A DNA stretch of 64,000 bases. Source: Candidatus Zhuqueibacterota bacterium. Its GTDB lineage: Bacteria > Zhuqueibacterota > Zhuqueibacteria > Zhuqueibacterales > Geothermadaptataceae. The stretch covers positions 31,076 through 95,075 of the forward strand of contig JAUZRQ010000013.1 of NCBI GenBank assembly GCA_030950365.1. The letters are read 5' to 3'. Every line of letters begins with the position of its first letter. The stretch's first letter is position 1. The position numbers and the translations under genes were made by a program. The notes beneath the pieces were generated by a model. It saw only the letters and a program-made list of their open reading frames with translations. It made no database searches and was not told the origin of the DNA. Shown in pieces: positions 48,223 through 58,145 of the stretch.

Positions 48223-48324
48223 CACGACTCTCCTGAGGCGTGAATGAGGCGATCTTTCACCAAAAGCGCAGATATCGGGCTGGTTCTTCGCAATGAGCGA
48301 CTCACAGAGTCGCACGACGTGTAG
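48219..48324. repeat. Dispersed GTAGCACG..GTCGC repeat overlapping a stop codon
   Basis: The sequence GTAGCACGACTCTCCTGAGG begins one base before the TAG stop of the carrier gene and ends with GTCGCACGACGTGTAG. Partner copies are at 34823 and 34886. Confidence 0.65.
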
Positions 48325-48350
48325 AGGCCACCGAACCCGGAGAAAAAGCA

Positions 48351-48668
48351 ATGACCCGATTTATTGTTCATATAATTTTGCATGTGACGGTGCCTGCTGC
48401 GGTGGCATACCGCTTTTCGAAAAAGCAATGGTTTCAAACCTGGCTAGTTTTGATGGCCGGCTTGCTCATCGATCTCGACCATCTGCTGGCCGATCCCATC
48501 ACCGACCCCGATCGCTGCAGCCTGGGATTTCATCCGCTACATACGTTGCCAGCCATAGCTGCCTATGTGGGCCTTTTGATTCACCCGCGCACCCGGCTCT
48601 GGGGACTCGGGCTGATCATCCATATTATGTTGGATGGTTTGGATTGCCTCTGGATGAGGCTGGACTGA
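48351..48668 (+). CDS. DUF6122-like small membrane protein
   Basis: 105 residues with three to four hydrophobic segments. Conserved-looking polar residues are IDLDHLLADP, FHPLHTLP and HIMLDGLDC, which match the metal-hydrolase-like DUF6122 pattern of His/Asp in membrane helices. CGGAGAAAAAGCA precedes the ATG. It stands alone behind the DAACS gene. Confidence 0.8.
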   Translation: MTRFIVHIILHVTVPAAVAYRFSKKQWFQTWLVLMAGLLIDLDHLLADPITDPDRCSLGFHPLHTLPAIAAYVGLLIHPRTRLWGLGLIIHIMLDGLDCLWMRLD

Positions 48669-48863
48669 GTTTGCTTTTCCCCCTCCCAGGTCCCCTGAAT
48701 GTATCGCACTTGTAATGCGAATCAGCCATTTGGAAATGGATGTCGTCATTCCATGAAACGAGCCGGGTCTGAGATTCCGGCATTCCAGCGGTTCTCGCCT
48801 GGTTGCCGGTGAAAGCCAATGACGATTATGGGCTTATGGCTGAAGCATTACAGCAAATCAAAA

Positions 48864-48932
48864 AGGGCCACCGCAAACGCCGGTCTCGGTCATGCGCAAG
48901 CATGACCCGACCGAAGCGATTGAGATGGCCCT
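48864..48932 (-). terminator. Terminator hairpin for the SlyD-like gene
   Basis: Outer 7-bp arms AGGGCCA/TGGCCCT enclose a second hairpin (GGTC..GGTCATGC-GCAA-GCATGACC..GACC). Read on the minus strand, the hairpin is followed by TTTTTGATTT. Confidence 0.75.
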
Positions 48933-48957
48933 GCTTTGTTTTCTACAATGGAGAAAC

Positions 48958-49386
48958 CTAAACGATTTCCAGCAATTGAATTTCGAAAGTCAAATCCTGG
49001 CCGGCTAATGGATGGTTGCCATCCAGGGTCACGGTATTTTCAGAAATCTCGGTCACAGTTACGTTGGTGATTTCGCCTTCCTCGGACTGCAATTGCAGCA
49101 CCATCCCGAGTTCCGGATTGATGTTCGGCGGAATCAGGGCTTTCTCGATTTCGACAACCAGGTCCTGACGATAGGGACCATACGCATCATTGGATGGAAT
49201 AGTGACCGACTTGGTCTGGCCTACTTCCATACCAATAATGGCGTTCTCGAATCCGGGAATGACCATGTTTTCACCCAACGTAAACACAAATGGTTCACGG
49301 TCAAGGGACGAATCGAATTCGGTCCCATCTGCCAAGGTGCCTTTGTAGTGCACCTTAACGGTGTCGCCAGATTTTGCTAATGGCAT
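48958..49386 (-). CDS. FKBP-type peptidyl-prolyl isomerase (SlyD-like)
   Basis: 142 residues. SlyD-type FKBP: VKVHYKGTLADGTEFDSS, FTLGENMVIPGFENAIIGME, then an insert-in-flap segment (about 75-125) and HPLAGQDLTFEIQLLEI. It acts as a folding catalyst and chaperone in the cytoplasm. It lacks the His-rich metal tail of E. coli SlyD. The ribosome site AAAGGAG is 7 nt before the ATG. Confidence 0.93.
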   Translation of the reverse strand: MPLAKSGDTVKVHYKGTLADGTEFDSSLDREPFVFTLGENMVIPGFENAIIGMEVGQTKSVTIPSNDAYGPYRQDLVVEIEKALIPPNINPELGMVLQLQSEEGEITNVTVTEISENTVTLDGNHPLAGQDLTFEIQLLEIV

Positions 49387-49654
49387 ACAAAACTCCTTTG
49401 TTAAATAAAAAGCAGAAGCCTATTCGATTCGATGAGATTCTGGAGGGTTCATCGGAGGGGAGGAGCGGATAGGCGCCTGCACATTCAAAAATTATAAGAA
49501 CAAAATACACTGCAATATAAAACCGCTGCCAATCAGATGCAAGTTATTCATCGTAAAACTTTTCAAAAAAATTGTCAATTTTCATAAATTTGGCCAATTT
49601 TGCAGCGTTTTCCGCCGGTTTGGTTTGCGCAAACGCCCGTCCGCGAAACCGTCG

Positions 49655-50881
49655 TCAATTCGTGGCGGTTCGGATGGTTATCTTCGCAACGTTCACCCGA
49701 GGAATCTCACCAGGCTGCGTCCAGGCGAAGAACAGGTGCTCGCCGTTGAAGGCCATTCTCGGGAAACCGCTGGCGCGGCTGGCGGAGGTCGTTGCCACTA
49801 CCTGTGATGCCGAAACCGCCCCATCCGCATCGACCTGCCGGATGCGGATCTCGGCGTCATTTTCGCCTTTTTCGAGCCAGCTCACCACGGCGCGATTTTT
49901 GGACAACAGCACCACATCCACGCGGCCGAGGGCCTGGCCGTCATCCACGCGCACGCGCGGGCCAAAGGTTCTGCCGCCATCCTGGGAAAAGGCCAGTTGC
50001 ACCCGCGCCGAATCCCTGGCCATGGTGAACCAGGCCATGACCACCGTGGAGCTGCGGGCATCTAGCGCAGGACCGTTCACTGGACATCCCGGAATTTTCC
50101 AGCCATCCGGACGGGGGATGCGCGGCGGCTCCGCCCTGCCATCGGCAATACGAACGATGCCGATGTCGCGAATCTCGTTTGGTGACCGGTCGCGATAGGC
50201 CACCACAAACGCCTCACCAGCCCGAACCGCGCTGGTTTGGCAGCAGTCGCACACCCGGTTATCCAGTTCGGCTTCCCACTGGAACTCGCCGCGGTCATTG
50301 ATGATGGCCGCTCGCAGGGTCATCTCCTCAGGCGCTTTGCCCTGCCGGGCGGCGGCGTATTGGCGGCCGTCCAGCCAGGTGAGGAACACGGCATCTTCGC
50401 CGTACGGCAGCATGGATACAAAGCCGTGCTCGCTCTGGGTGCCATCGCGGTGCGGCCGCATGGGCGGGTTCCAGGTCTGCCCGCCATCCCGGGAGAAGGA
50501 CAGCATCACATCATACGAAAACGTTTCCGGCGCGCTTTTGGCCAGCCAGTGCGCCGCCAGCGTGCCATTCGCAAGCACGGTCATGGACGGAAAATCCGCC
50601 CAGTTGACGAACCAGTCCTCCCCGCTGGCCACGGCGCGGACCCCGGACCACTCGTCGCCATAGAAGGCGAATTTCAGCGTCGCCGGGCCATCTTCCGGCT
50701 GTTCGATCCAGGACAGCAGAAAACGGCCGTCCGGGGCCACATGCAGGTTCGGCTCGGCGCTGTGATCTCCGGCCGGAGAAGCGAGCCTCTGCGGCGCCGG
50801 CAGAGGGTCGGTGGATTTCGGCTGGTTCTGGCAGCCGGTCAAAAGGGCGGCGCAGAAGATCAGAAGGATACTTTTTTGCAT
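49655..50881 (-). CDS. Sialidase-like BNR lipoprotein with a CDCC motif
   Basis: 408 residues. The signal ends with lipobox LLTGC. Asp-box motifs (SFSRDGGQTWNPP, AFSQDGGRTFGPR) mark a six-bladed sialidase-like propeller. An unusual cluster, DNRVCDCCQTSAVR (about residues 205-218), holds three Cys close together and could bind metal or form disulfides. The Arg triad of true sialidases was not traced, so enzyme activity is not claimed. Confidence 0.85.
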   Translation of the reverse strand: MQKSILLIFCAALLTGCQNQPKSTDPLPAPQRLASPAGDHSAEPNLHVAPDGRFLLSWIEQPEDGPATLKFAFYGDEWSGVRAVASGEDWFVNWADFPSMTVLANGTLAAHWLAKSAPETFSYDVMLSFSRDGGQTWNPPMRPHRDGTQSEHGFVSMLPYGEDAVFLTWLDGRQYAAARQGKAPEEMTLRAAIINDRGEFQWEAELDNRVCDCCQTSAVRAGEAFVVAYRDRSPNEIRDIGIVRIADGRAEPPRIPRPDGWKIPGCPVNGPALDARSSTVVMAWFTMARDSARVQLAFSQDGGRTFGPRVRVDDGQALGRVDVVLLSKNRAVVSWLEKGENDAEIRIRQVDADGAVSASQVVATTSASRASGFPRMAFNGEHLFFAWTQPGEIPRVNVAKITIRTATN

Positions 50882-50941
50882 GGTTCTACCCTGTGTTGGT
50901 TGGGCGCATATTGCTATTGATTTCCGTTTTTTAGGGAAGCA

Positions 50942-50967
50942 CTGGCAGGCGCGGAAACCCTGTCAGG
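50942..50967. repeat. Degenerate CTGGCAGG-hairpin repeat
   Basis: CTGGCAGGCGCGGAAACCCT plus GTCAG resembles the perfect hairpin at 38261-38292. It lies in the short gap between the BNR lipoprotein and acyltransferase genes. Confidence 0.5.
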
Positions 50968-50977
50968 AGATTTTTGC

Positions 50978-51739
50978 TTATGCCGCTTTTTCTTCGGCGA
51001 GGGCGGCCACAGGCTTTTCGCGGCCATCAAGCTCATGAAACGCGCGGTGGATCCAATCCTGCAACTCGCGATTGATGACGCGCGCCGGTCGCTCGCCGGG
51101 ATGGATGACCGGGCCGAATTTCACCTTGACCGTGCCGGGATACTTGATGAGCTGGCGCGCCGGCCAGCAATGGCCGGCATTATGCGCCACCGGCAGCAGC
51201 GGCGCCCCGGCCGCTTTGGCCAGCGCAGCGGCGCCCGATGAAAATTTGCGCACCTGCCCTGGGCGCGAGCGCGTGCCTTCCGGGAAAATGATGATCCAGC
51301 GGCCCTGCTCCAGGTGCCATTTACCCTGCTTGATGAGCTGATCCAGCGCCGACACGCGTTTGGAGCGGTCGATGGCAATCGGGTGCAGGGATTTCATGGA
51401 CCAGCCGAAAAATGGGATCCGGAACAGCTCGCGTTTGACCACCCAGGTTTGCGGCGGAAGAAAATACTGAAAAAAGATCACTTCCCACGAGGACTGGTGG
51501 TTGCTCACCACAATGGCCGGTCCCTCAGGGATGTTTTCCGCGCCTTCCACTTCGTACCGGATACCACACATCCAGCGGGTCCAGACCATCACCCAGGTGG
51601 CCCATTGAATGAGTACCGAATAGCGCGTTTTGAGCGAGAGCGGCCAGACCAGCAGCGAAATGACCCCGATAATGAAGGTCATCACCCCGAGGCCGATATT
51701 AAAAATCAATGCGCGGATGGTGAGAATGGCTTTTCGCAA
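50978..51739 (-). CDS. plsC: 1-acyl-sn-glycerol-3-phosphate acyltransferase
   Basis: 253 residues. Membrane segment at 8-35. The HX4E motif (NHQSSWE, His81-Glu86), KRELFRIPFFGW, and the FPEGTRSRPG motif (Glu154) are all in order, as in PlsC. It makes phosphatidic acid. It begins after CGTTTTGCG with a weak AGGGACC site. It is upstream of the BNR gene on the same strand. Confidence 0.92.
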   Translation of the reverse strand: MRKAILTIRALIFNIGLGVMTFIIGVISLLVWPLSLKTRYSVLIQWATWVMVWTRWMCGIRYEVEGAENIPEGPAIVVSNHQSSWEVIFFQYFLPPQTWVVKRELFRIPFFGWSMKSLHPIAIDRSKRVSALDQLIKQGKWHLEQGRWIIIFPEGTRSRPGQVRKFSSGAAALAKAAGAPLLPVAHNAGHCWPARQLIKYPGTVKVKFGPVIHPGERPARVINRELQDWIHRAFHELDGREKPVAALAEEKAA

Positions 51740-51803
51740 AACGGTCCCTCAACGCTTAGGGTTTGGATTTCCGATCGGGCAGGATGAAAATGTGATGCCC
51801 TGC

Positions 51804-52037
51804 TCAGACCGCATGGACGGTTTCCGCACGCTTCAACCGGATTCGCAGATTGTACGTCTCCACCATGCCCGGGATGAGAAACAGATCGATGATCCAGCCG
51901 ATGGCAAACAGACCGCCGGTCAAAAGCCAGATGACGCCCGTGACCGTCTTGCCCAGATAAAAGCGATGGATGCCCAGCGGTCCGAAAAACAGCCAGAGCA
52001 AATAGGCAACACCTACGGATTTTTCCTGCAACGGCAT
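51804..52037 (-). CDS. TM2-domain protein
   Basis: 77 residues. Two hydrophobic helices joined by a short loop with the TM2 motif ([20 protein letters not shown], then [13 protein letters not shown]). Small TM2 proteins are common and have no firm role. GGGAG abuts the ATG, which is closer than usual. Confidence 0.88.
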   Translation of the reverse strand: MPLQEKSVGVAYLLWLFFGPLGIHRFYLGKTVTGVIWLLTGGLFAIGWIIDLFLIPGMVETYNLRIRLKRAETVHAV

Positions 52038-52253
52038 CTCCCAATATCAGTTTCACTGTCCGCGAACCGCATTTGCATTCGCAGAAACATCACGTATCCA
52101 GAAACCGGTGCGGATCGCCGGACACGTTCGGCCGCGCTCAGCAGCGAAAAATTCGAATTGAAAGATAGAGCCCAGCTCCTAAACGCGCAAGGAATTTTTG
52201 ATAAACGGAACCCGATTCAGCCGATCCGTGGCCCGGGCCATGAACCAGCCCCG

Positions 52254-55200
52254 CTACTGGCCATCGCCGCTGTTGACCACGCGGATTTCTTCCAGCTTCA
52301 GGCGTTCCTTTTCCGCGCTGGCAATGTGCCCGGCTTCATCCATGAACCGACGGCCCATGAGCCGCATTTTGAGGTCGCCGACGATAGCGTACAAGCACGG
52401 GATCAGAAACAGGGTCAGAATGGTGGCCATGGCCAGCCCCCAGGCGATGACGTTGGCCAGCGGTCCCCACACCTCGCTGTAGCCGCCCAGCCCGATCGCC
52501 ATCGGCAGCAGGCCGAAAATGGTGGTGATGGACGTCAGCAGGATCGGGCGCAGACGCAGTTTGCCGGACCTGAGGATCGACCGCCAGCGCGACATACCGC
52601 GCGCCCGGGCGTTGTTGATGAAACTCATCAGCACCAGCGAATCGTTCACCGCCACGCCGGCCAGCGCCACCAGTCCGAACAGGTTGTTAATGCTGAACGG
52701 GCTGTCGATGATAAACAGGCCAATCGTGGCGCCCCAGAAGGCAAACACAATGGCGGCAAAGATGATCAGCGGCTGAATGAACGACCGAAATTGGCCGGCG
52801 AGAATCACGTACATCAGCATCACGCCAAGCAGGAACAGCATGCCCAGATTTTCGAACGCGTCTTTGAACTCCTCGAACTGACCGCCGAACTTGAGCCGGT
52901 AGCCAGGATAGCGCTGGGCGATGGATTTGAACGCCTCTTTCAGAGCGTTGTTCACCTTCACCGTGGTGGTTTTCTGGCGATCGATATTGGCAAAAATGGT
53001 GATGGCTCGCTCGCGGTCGTCGTGCCGGATGATGGTGTAACCGATGGTGTCCTGAATCGCGGCGATGTCCTTCAAATACACATAGCTGCCCATGGGCGTG
53101 CGAATACGCATGTTTTCCAGCGCCTCGCGGGTGTAGGTGCGCGCGTCCCGGAATTTCACCACGATGTCGATTTCCTCATCGCCGTCGAGGATTTGCCCGG
53201 CCACGCCGCCAGCGTAGGCATTGCGCACGGCCATGGCCACCTGCGCTACCTGTAGCCCGAACATGGAAGCCCGCGCGGCATCGATACGGATGTGCAGCTC
53301 TTTGCGGCCCTCCATAAAATCGTCCCGCACATCGTAAACGCCGTCCATTTTCCGGAGCGCCGCTTTCACCTCTTCAGCCACCTGCCGAAGCTCTTCGAGA
53401 TGCGGCCCCTTCACCTTGACTTCGACCGGCGAGCCGGTGGGCGGGCCGGCTTCCACCTGCCAGAATTGCACGCGCACGATGCCCGGAATGCGCGCAATTT
53501 TTTCGCGCAGCTCGTTCATAATCTCCTGCGAGCTACGCTTGCGGTACTTCTTGCGCACCAGACTGACGATGACCTGGCCAACGTTGGATTTGAACTCCCA
53601 CTCGCCCTGGGTTTGCTTAATGCCGGTATTGGCGATGACGCCGCGGACTTCGTCTTTGGGCAGTGCCAGCGCCAGGGCCTCCACCTGCTGAATGATGCGA
53701 TCGGTCGCTTCGATTTTAGTGCCCTCGGCCGCATCGATATAAATGAAAAACTGCGGGATTTCCTCACTGGCGAACATGTCCACGCCGATGATGAAGGCCA
53801 GCGGCACGCTCAGTACCAGCAGCAACATGGCGATGCCGACCACCCGGTAGCGGTGCCGCAGAAATATTTTCAAAATATGCACATACCGCATGCGGATTTT
53901 GCGGAAGCTGATGAGCGGCTCGTTGCCGCCGCGTCCGAAGCCCACGAATTCGGCGAAATGCGATGGCAGGATCATCAGCGCTTCGAACAGCGAAGCCGCC
54001 AGCGCCATGCTGACCACAATGGGCACGACTTTCATGAACTCGCCGATCACCCCGGGCAGCAGCACCAGGGGCAAAAAGGCCGCCACGGTGGTGGCCGACG
54101 AGGCGATCACCGGCATCGCTACCTCCTGCGTGCCGAGGATCGCGGCCTGGGTCGCCGAATAGCCGCGCTGATAATAGCGGAAGCAGTTTTCGATGATCAC
54201 GATCGCGTCGTCCACGATCATGCCCAGCACCAGCACCATGGCGAACAGGCTCGAGCCGCTGATGGAATAATTGCTGAAATTCATGAACAAAAACGTGATC
54301 ATGAACGTGACCGGAATACCGAGGGCGGCGAGGATGGCATTGCGCCAGCCAAGCAGAAAATACAGCGAGACCAGCACCAACACCATGCCCATGAGCGCAT
54401 TGGCTTGCAAAGTGCCCAGGATTTCTTTGATGTAAATTGAGGTGTCCTGAGTGATGTGGATTTCGGCCGTGGCCGGCAGCCGGTTTTCGCGGTAGTCGGC
54501 AGCAATAGCTTTGATGGCGTCGATGAGCTGGATGCTGTTGCCGCGGGCCTTTTTGGCGACGGTGAGGGTAACCGACGGTTTGCCGTTGTAGCGCGTGATG
54601 GTCTCGCGCTCGGCCCAGGCTTCGCGCACGCGCGCCACATCGCGGATGCGGATGTGATCGCCGGTGGGGCTCGGCCGCACGATGATGCTGCGAATCTGCT
54701 CCAACCGCTGCAGCTCGCCGATGGTGCGGATGGTGTAATCCCACCGCCCGATGGTGATATCGCCGCCGGTGAGGCTCAAATTGTTGGCGCGAATGGCATT
54801 CATGATCTGGCCGATGGACAGCCCGTAACCTTCCAGCTTTTCGGGATCGACCTCGACCCAGATCTCGCGGTCGCGGACGCCGGTGATCTGCACCTGCGCG
54901 ATGTCCGGCAGGTCTATGATATCGCGGCGCAGGTCTTCGGCGATCTCCTTCAGCTCACGCTCCGGGATCTGCCCGCTGAGCACCACATTCACCATGGGCT
55001 GGAAGTCCTGCGTCTTGAACTGGCTCACCTCGGGCTCGAGGGCGGTCTCCGGCAGCGCCACTTTGGCCAGCTCGTTGCGCACGGTTTGATAGCGCTTGTC
55101 GAACTCGTCGTCGGACATGGTTTCGAACTTGAGCCAGATGAACGTGCCTCCCTGCCGTGAATACGACAGCAGGTTGATCAGCCCGTCGATATCGGCCAGC

Positions 55201-55409
55201 TCGTCTTCGATGGGATTGGCGATGAGTTTTTCGTTTTCATCCGGCGCGACGCCCGGATTGGGCACGAAAATAAATACCCACGGAAAAGAGACGTCGGGGG
55301 TGAGCTCGCGCGGCAACTGCACCAGCGAATAGGTGCCGAGCACAATGGCCGCGATCATGAACATGTTGACCAGTACGGGATTGCGCACCGAAAATTTGGC
55401 GATGGACAT
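52254..55409 (-). CDS. RND efflux transporter permease (AcrB/HAE-like)
   Basis: 1051 residues, the usual RND length. Twelve transmembrane segments in two halves; GMIVDDAIVIIENCFRYYQR carries the paired Asp residues of TM4, followed by SATTVAAFLPLVLLPG. It exports drugs, metabolites or lipids with the proton gradient. The ATG at 55409 has GGAG upstream, whereas an earlier in-frame ATG has none. It is the last gene of the TolC-adaptor-permease operon. Confidence 0.95.
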   Translation of the reverse strand: MSIAKFSVRNPVLVNMFMIAAIVLGTYSLVQLPRELTPDVSFPWVFIFVPNPGVAPDENEKLIANPIEDELADIDGLINLLSYSRQGGTFIWLKFETMSDDEFDKRYQTVRNELAKVALPETALEPEVSQFKTQDFQPMVNVVLSGQIPERELKEIAEDLRRDIIDLPDIAQVQITGVRDREIWVEVDPEKLEGYGLSIGQIMNAIRANNLSLTGGDITIGRWDYTIRTIGELQRLEQIRSIIVRPSPTGDHIRIRDVARVREAWAERETITRYNGKPSVTLTVAKKARGNSIQLIDAIKAIAADYRENRLPATAEIHITQDTSIYIKEILGTLQANALMGMVLVLVSLYFLLGWRNAILAALGIPVTFMITFLFMNFSNYSISGSSLFAMVLVLGMIVDDAIVIIENCFRYYQRGYSATQAAILGTQEVAMPVIASSATTVAAFLPLVLLPGVIGEFMKVVPIVVSMALAASLFEALMILPSHFAEFVGFGRGGNEPLISFRKIRMRYVHILKIFLRHRYRVVGIAMLLLVLSVPLAFIIGVDMFASEEIPQFFIYIDAAEGTKIEATDRIIQQVEALALALPKDEVRGVIANTGIKQTQGEWEFKSNVGQVIVSLVRKKYRKRSSQEIMNELREKIARIPGIVRVQFWQVEAGPPTGSPVEVKVKGPHLEELRQVAEEVKAALRKMDGVYDVRDDFMEGRKELHIRIDAARASMFGLQVAQVAMAVRNAYAGGVAGQILDGDEEIDIVVKFRDARTYTREALENMRIRTPMGSYVYLKDIAAIQDTIGYTIIRHDDRERAITIFANIDRQKTTTVKVNNALKEAFKSIAQRYPGYRLKFGGQFEEFKDAFENLGMLFLLGVMLMYVILAGQFRSFIQPLIIFAAIVFAFWGATIGLFIIDSPFSINNLFGLVALAGVAVNDSLVLMSFINNARARGMSRWRSILRSGKLRLRPILLTSITTIFGLLPMAIGLGGYSEVWGPLANVIAWGLAMATILTLFLIPCLYAIVGDLKMRLMGRRFMDEAGHIASAEKERLKLEEIRVVNSGDGQ

Positions 55410-55564
55410 GCCCACGCTCCGAAATTGAATGATCACCTGCGGGCGTTGTGCCCCGATCTGGGGTATGAATGACAGTCGTCCGATCCGGCTATAGCCGCGC
55501 CCCCGGAAACATACGGCTGCCGGCAGCATTCAGTCTGACGCTCTATAGCGACAGAGTCTCTATC

Positions 55565-56683
55565 CTACCTCTGCTCAATCACATGCACCGGTGTGCCGTC
55601 GGCGAGCTGATCCTGCCCCAGCACCACCACGCGTTCGCCGGGCCGCAGGCCGGACAGCGCGGCCACCGCTTCGCCCTGCTGCGGGCCGATTTCGAGCACC
55701 CGGCGCCGGGCGCGCTGATTATCCACCACGAACGCCACATAGTCGTCCTGTTGTTTCAGCACCGCGGATAGCGGCACCAGCGCCACGTTCTGATATTGCT
55801 TCAAAATAATCGTGGCTCTGGCCACCATGCCCGCCCGCAGCGGATGCTGGCGTGAATTGGGCAACACGATTTTCAGCGGGAACGTTCTGGTTTGCGGATT
55901 TGCCGCCGGCCCCAGCGCCACAATCCGGCCCTTGAATTCCACTCCCGGATAGGCATCCAGGGTGATGATGCACGACTGGCCCTTGCGCAGTCGCGTGATA
56001 TCCCGCTCTGACACGCCCACCTGTAACCGCAATTTGCGCACATCCACCACCGTAGCCAGCGGCGTGCCGGGCGCCACCGTATTGCCCGGGTCCACCGGCA
56101 CGGCGGATACCGTGGCGGCAAATGGCGCTTTCAGCAGCGTGTCGTCGAGCTGCTTTTGCGCCATTTTTTGCGCCGCCTCTGCCGCTTGATAGGCTGCCTC
56201 CGCCGTGGCCAGTTGCACCCGCGCGGTTTCCAGCACAAAATCGGACACATCGCCCGACCGGTGCAGCTTCACATTGCGCTCGTAGTCGGCTCTGGCCTTT
56301 TCGTACGCCGCCCGGGCGCTGTTGGCATTGGCGCGCGCCTGATCCAGCCTCAGCTCGTACGTCCGCGGATCGATCTGCACCAGCGGCTGGTCTTTTTTGA
56401 CCTCGCTGCCGAGATCGACATACACCGCCTTAACCTCTCCCGCCACCTGCGCCGCAATCACGGCCTCGCGCAGCGGCCGCAACGTTCCGGTCAGCTCGAT
56501 GCTGTCGCTCACATCGGCAGTTTGCACCACAGTCACAGTGACCGGAACCGCATCGACAGCCGCCGGGGCGGCGCTATTGGTTGCTTCCGCCGCATTCTCC
56601 GAGTCCGAGCCGCACCCGATTGCCGCCAACCCGAGCAGCACGCTCAAAAACCATCCATATGTCCAGCCCGCCCGAACGTCCAT
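55565..56683 (-). CDS. RND efflux periplasmic adaptor (MFP) lipoprotein
   Basis: 372 residues. Lipoprotein signal with lipobox AIGC (about residues 20-23). The barrel-sandwich hybrid (LREAVIAAQVAGEVKAVYVD), a coiled-coil hairpin (about 125-190) and the beta-barrel and membrane-proximal domains are seen. It bridges the permease to TolC. The ATG at 56683 has AAAGGATGC upstream; an ATG at 56770 is also in frame but lies in the tolC gene end. Confidence 0.93.
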   Translation of the reverse strand: MDVRAGWTYGWFLSVLLGLAAIGCGSDSENAAEATNSAAPAAVDAVPVTVTVVQTADVSDSIELTGTLRPLREAVIAAQVAGEVKAVYVDLGSEVKKDQPLVQIDPRTYELRLDQARANANSARAAYEKARADYERNVKLHRSGDVSDFVLETARVQLATAEAAYQAAEAAQKMAQKQLDDTLLKAPFAATVSAVPVDPGNTVAPGTPLATVVDVRKLRLQVGVSERDITRLRKGQSCIITLDAYPGVEFKGRIVALGPAANPQTRTFPLKIVLPNSRQHPLRAGMVARATIILKQYQNVALVPLSAVLKQQDDYVAFVVDNQRARRRVLEIGPQQGEAVAALSGLRPGERVVVLGQDQLADGTPVHVIEQR

Positions 56684-56753
56684 TTTTGCATCCTTTCGGT
56701 TGATTCCCTGCCGCACAGTATCGCATTTTCTGGCTGCGCCGCACGCCTGTTTG

Positions 56754-58145
56754 TCATTCATGCGGAACATCCAGAATGCCGGCCGCGCTCCTGAGCTGAG
56801 CCAGGTTGATGAGATAATCGAACCGCGCCTCGATGAAATCGGTTTCCGCCTTCTGCGCGGCGATTTTCGCTTCCAGCAACTCCTGATTGGTGGCCATACC
56901 CACCTCGAACAGATCGCTGACCACGCGCAAGTTTTCCTGCGCCAGCGCGCGGCCTTTTTGGGCCAGAGTAATGCGCTTCAACGCGGCTTCCACCTGATAA
57001 TAGGCCTGCTGAATCTGCAGTTCCACCGATTGTTCCAGCTCCTGATGCACGGCCTGGATTTGACGGTACTGCTGGCGCGCCTCCTGATATTGCGCGTAAT
57101 CGGCGAAACTGCTGAAAACCGGCACCCGCACCGACAGCCCGAAGGTCCAGCTCCGAAAGCTGTCCAGTGCCGGCGTGTTGTTGGTCTCCCACTGATAATT
57201 GTAAAACAGATTCACATGCGGGAAAAAGTTAGACCGCGCCAGTTGCACCTGCGCGCGCTGGATTTCGATATTGGCCGAAAAGGTTTTCAGAGTGGGATTG
57301 GCAGCCCTGCCTTTGCGAAGATAATATTCCAGCGGCTCCAGCGGTTCGTTCAGAACCATCTCGGGGAATTCCAGCGTCACCGTGCTATCCAGACGCACGC
57401 CAATGATTTGCGAAAGCTGGTGCAGCGACAGGGCGAATCCGCTTTCGGCCTGCACGAGCTGACCCTCGGCTGAGGCCAGATTCACCTCCCATCGCAGCAC
57501 TTCGGAGCGGCTCTGCATGCCGGTCTCGAACATGCGACGGATGGTTTGCAGCCGCGCCCTTGTGGCCTCCACCGATTTGTGCGCCAGAACCAGCAGCTCT
57601 TTGGCTTTGATCAAGTTGAAATATGCCTGCATGGTTTGCAGGATGACCTGCTGGCGCTTCTCCTGAAACTTCGCACGCGTGCTGATCTCATTGGCCTGCG
57701 CCAGCGTCAGTTGCGCCCGCAACGCGCCGCCATTGAAAACCGGCTGTTGCAGGGTGATCGCCGTGCCGTACGCATTGCGCCACAGCACTGGCCGGATTTC
57801 GTTGGGATCGGTGCCCGGAGCAAACTGCCGCACCAGGCTCCGTCCAATTTCGGTGAGGATATTGGCCCGATTCACCGTTGGCGCGTCGTAGCGGCTGTAA
57901 TTCAAATCCACGGCGATCTTGGGCAGAAAATCGAAGTACGCCTTTTTCACCCGCCACTGTGCTGCATTCACGGAATGCCGAGCGGCTTTGAATCCGGGAT
58001 GGTTTTTCAGCGATAACCGGATGGCCTGCTGGAGCGTCAGTACCTGTTGATCCGAACCGGATGGAGCGGCCCTGCCGGACGGCATCGACAGGTTCAGAAG
58101 AAAGGCTACGAAAATACCAGCCCAACCAACCCCTTTTGCTGACAT
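56754..58145 (-). CDS. TolC-family outer-membrane efflux protein
   Basis: 463 residues, signal peptide (about 1-27), then the two repeated helical-hairpin halves (LTLQQAIRLSLKNHPGFKAA; QEARQQYRQIQAVHQELEQS). The barrel strands are VFNGGALRAQL and FGLSVRVPVF. It is the outer exit duct for the RND pump encoded just downstream. GGAGGACAG lies upstream of the ATG. Confidence 0.93.
   Translation of the reverse strand: MSAKGVGWAGIFVAFLLNLSMPSGRAAPSGSDQQVLTLQQAIRLSLKNHPGFKAARHSVNAAQWRVKKAYFDFLPKIAVDLNYSRYDAPTVNRANILTEIGRSLVRQFAPGTDPNEIRPVLWRNAYGTAITLQQPVFNGGALRAQLTLAQANEISTRAKFQEKRQQVILQTMQAYFNLIKAKELLVLAHKSVEATRARLQTIRRMFETGMQSRSEVLRWEVNLASAEGQLVQAESGFALSLHQLSQIIGVRLDSTVTLEFPEMVLNEPLEPLEYYLRKGRAANPTLKTFSANIEIQRAQVQLARSNFFPHVNLFYNYQWETNNTPALDSFRSWTFGLSVRVPVFSSFADYAQYQEARQQYRQIQAVHQELEQSVELQIQQAYYQVEAALKRITLAQKGRALAQENLRVVSDLFEVGMATNQELLEAKIAAQKAETDFIEARFDYLINLAQLRSAAGILDVPHE

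Noticed and set aside
51706..52056. Longer frame overlapping the TM2 gene region
   Set aside because: It is out of frame with the recognised TM2 domain and has no family likeness.
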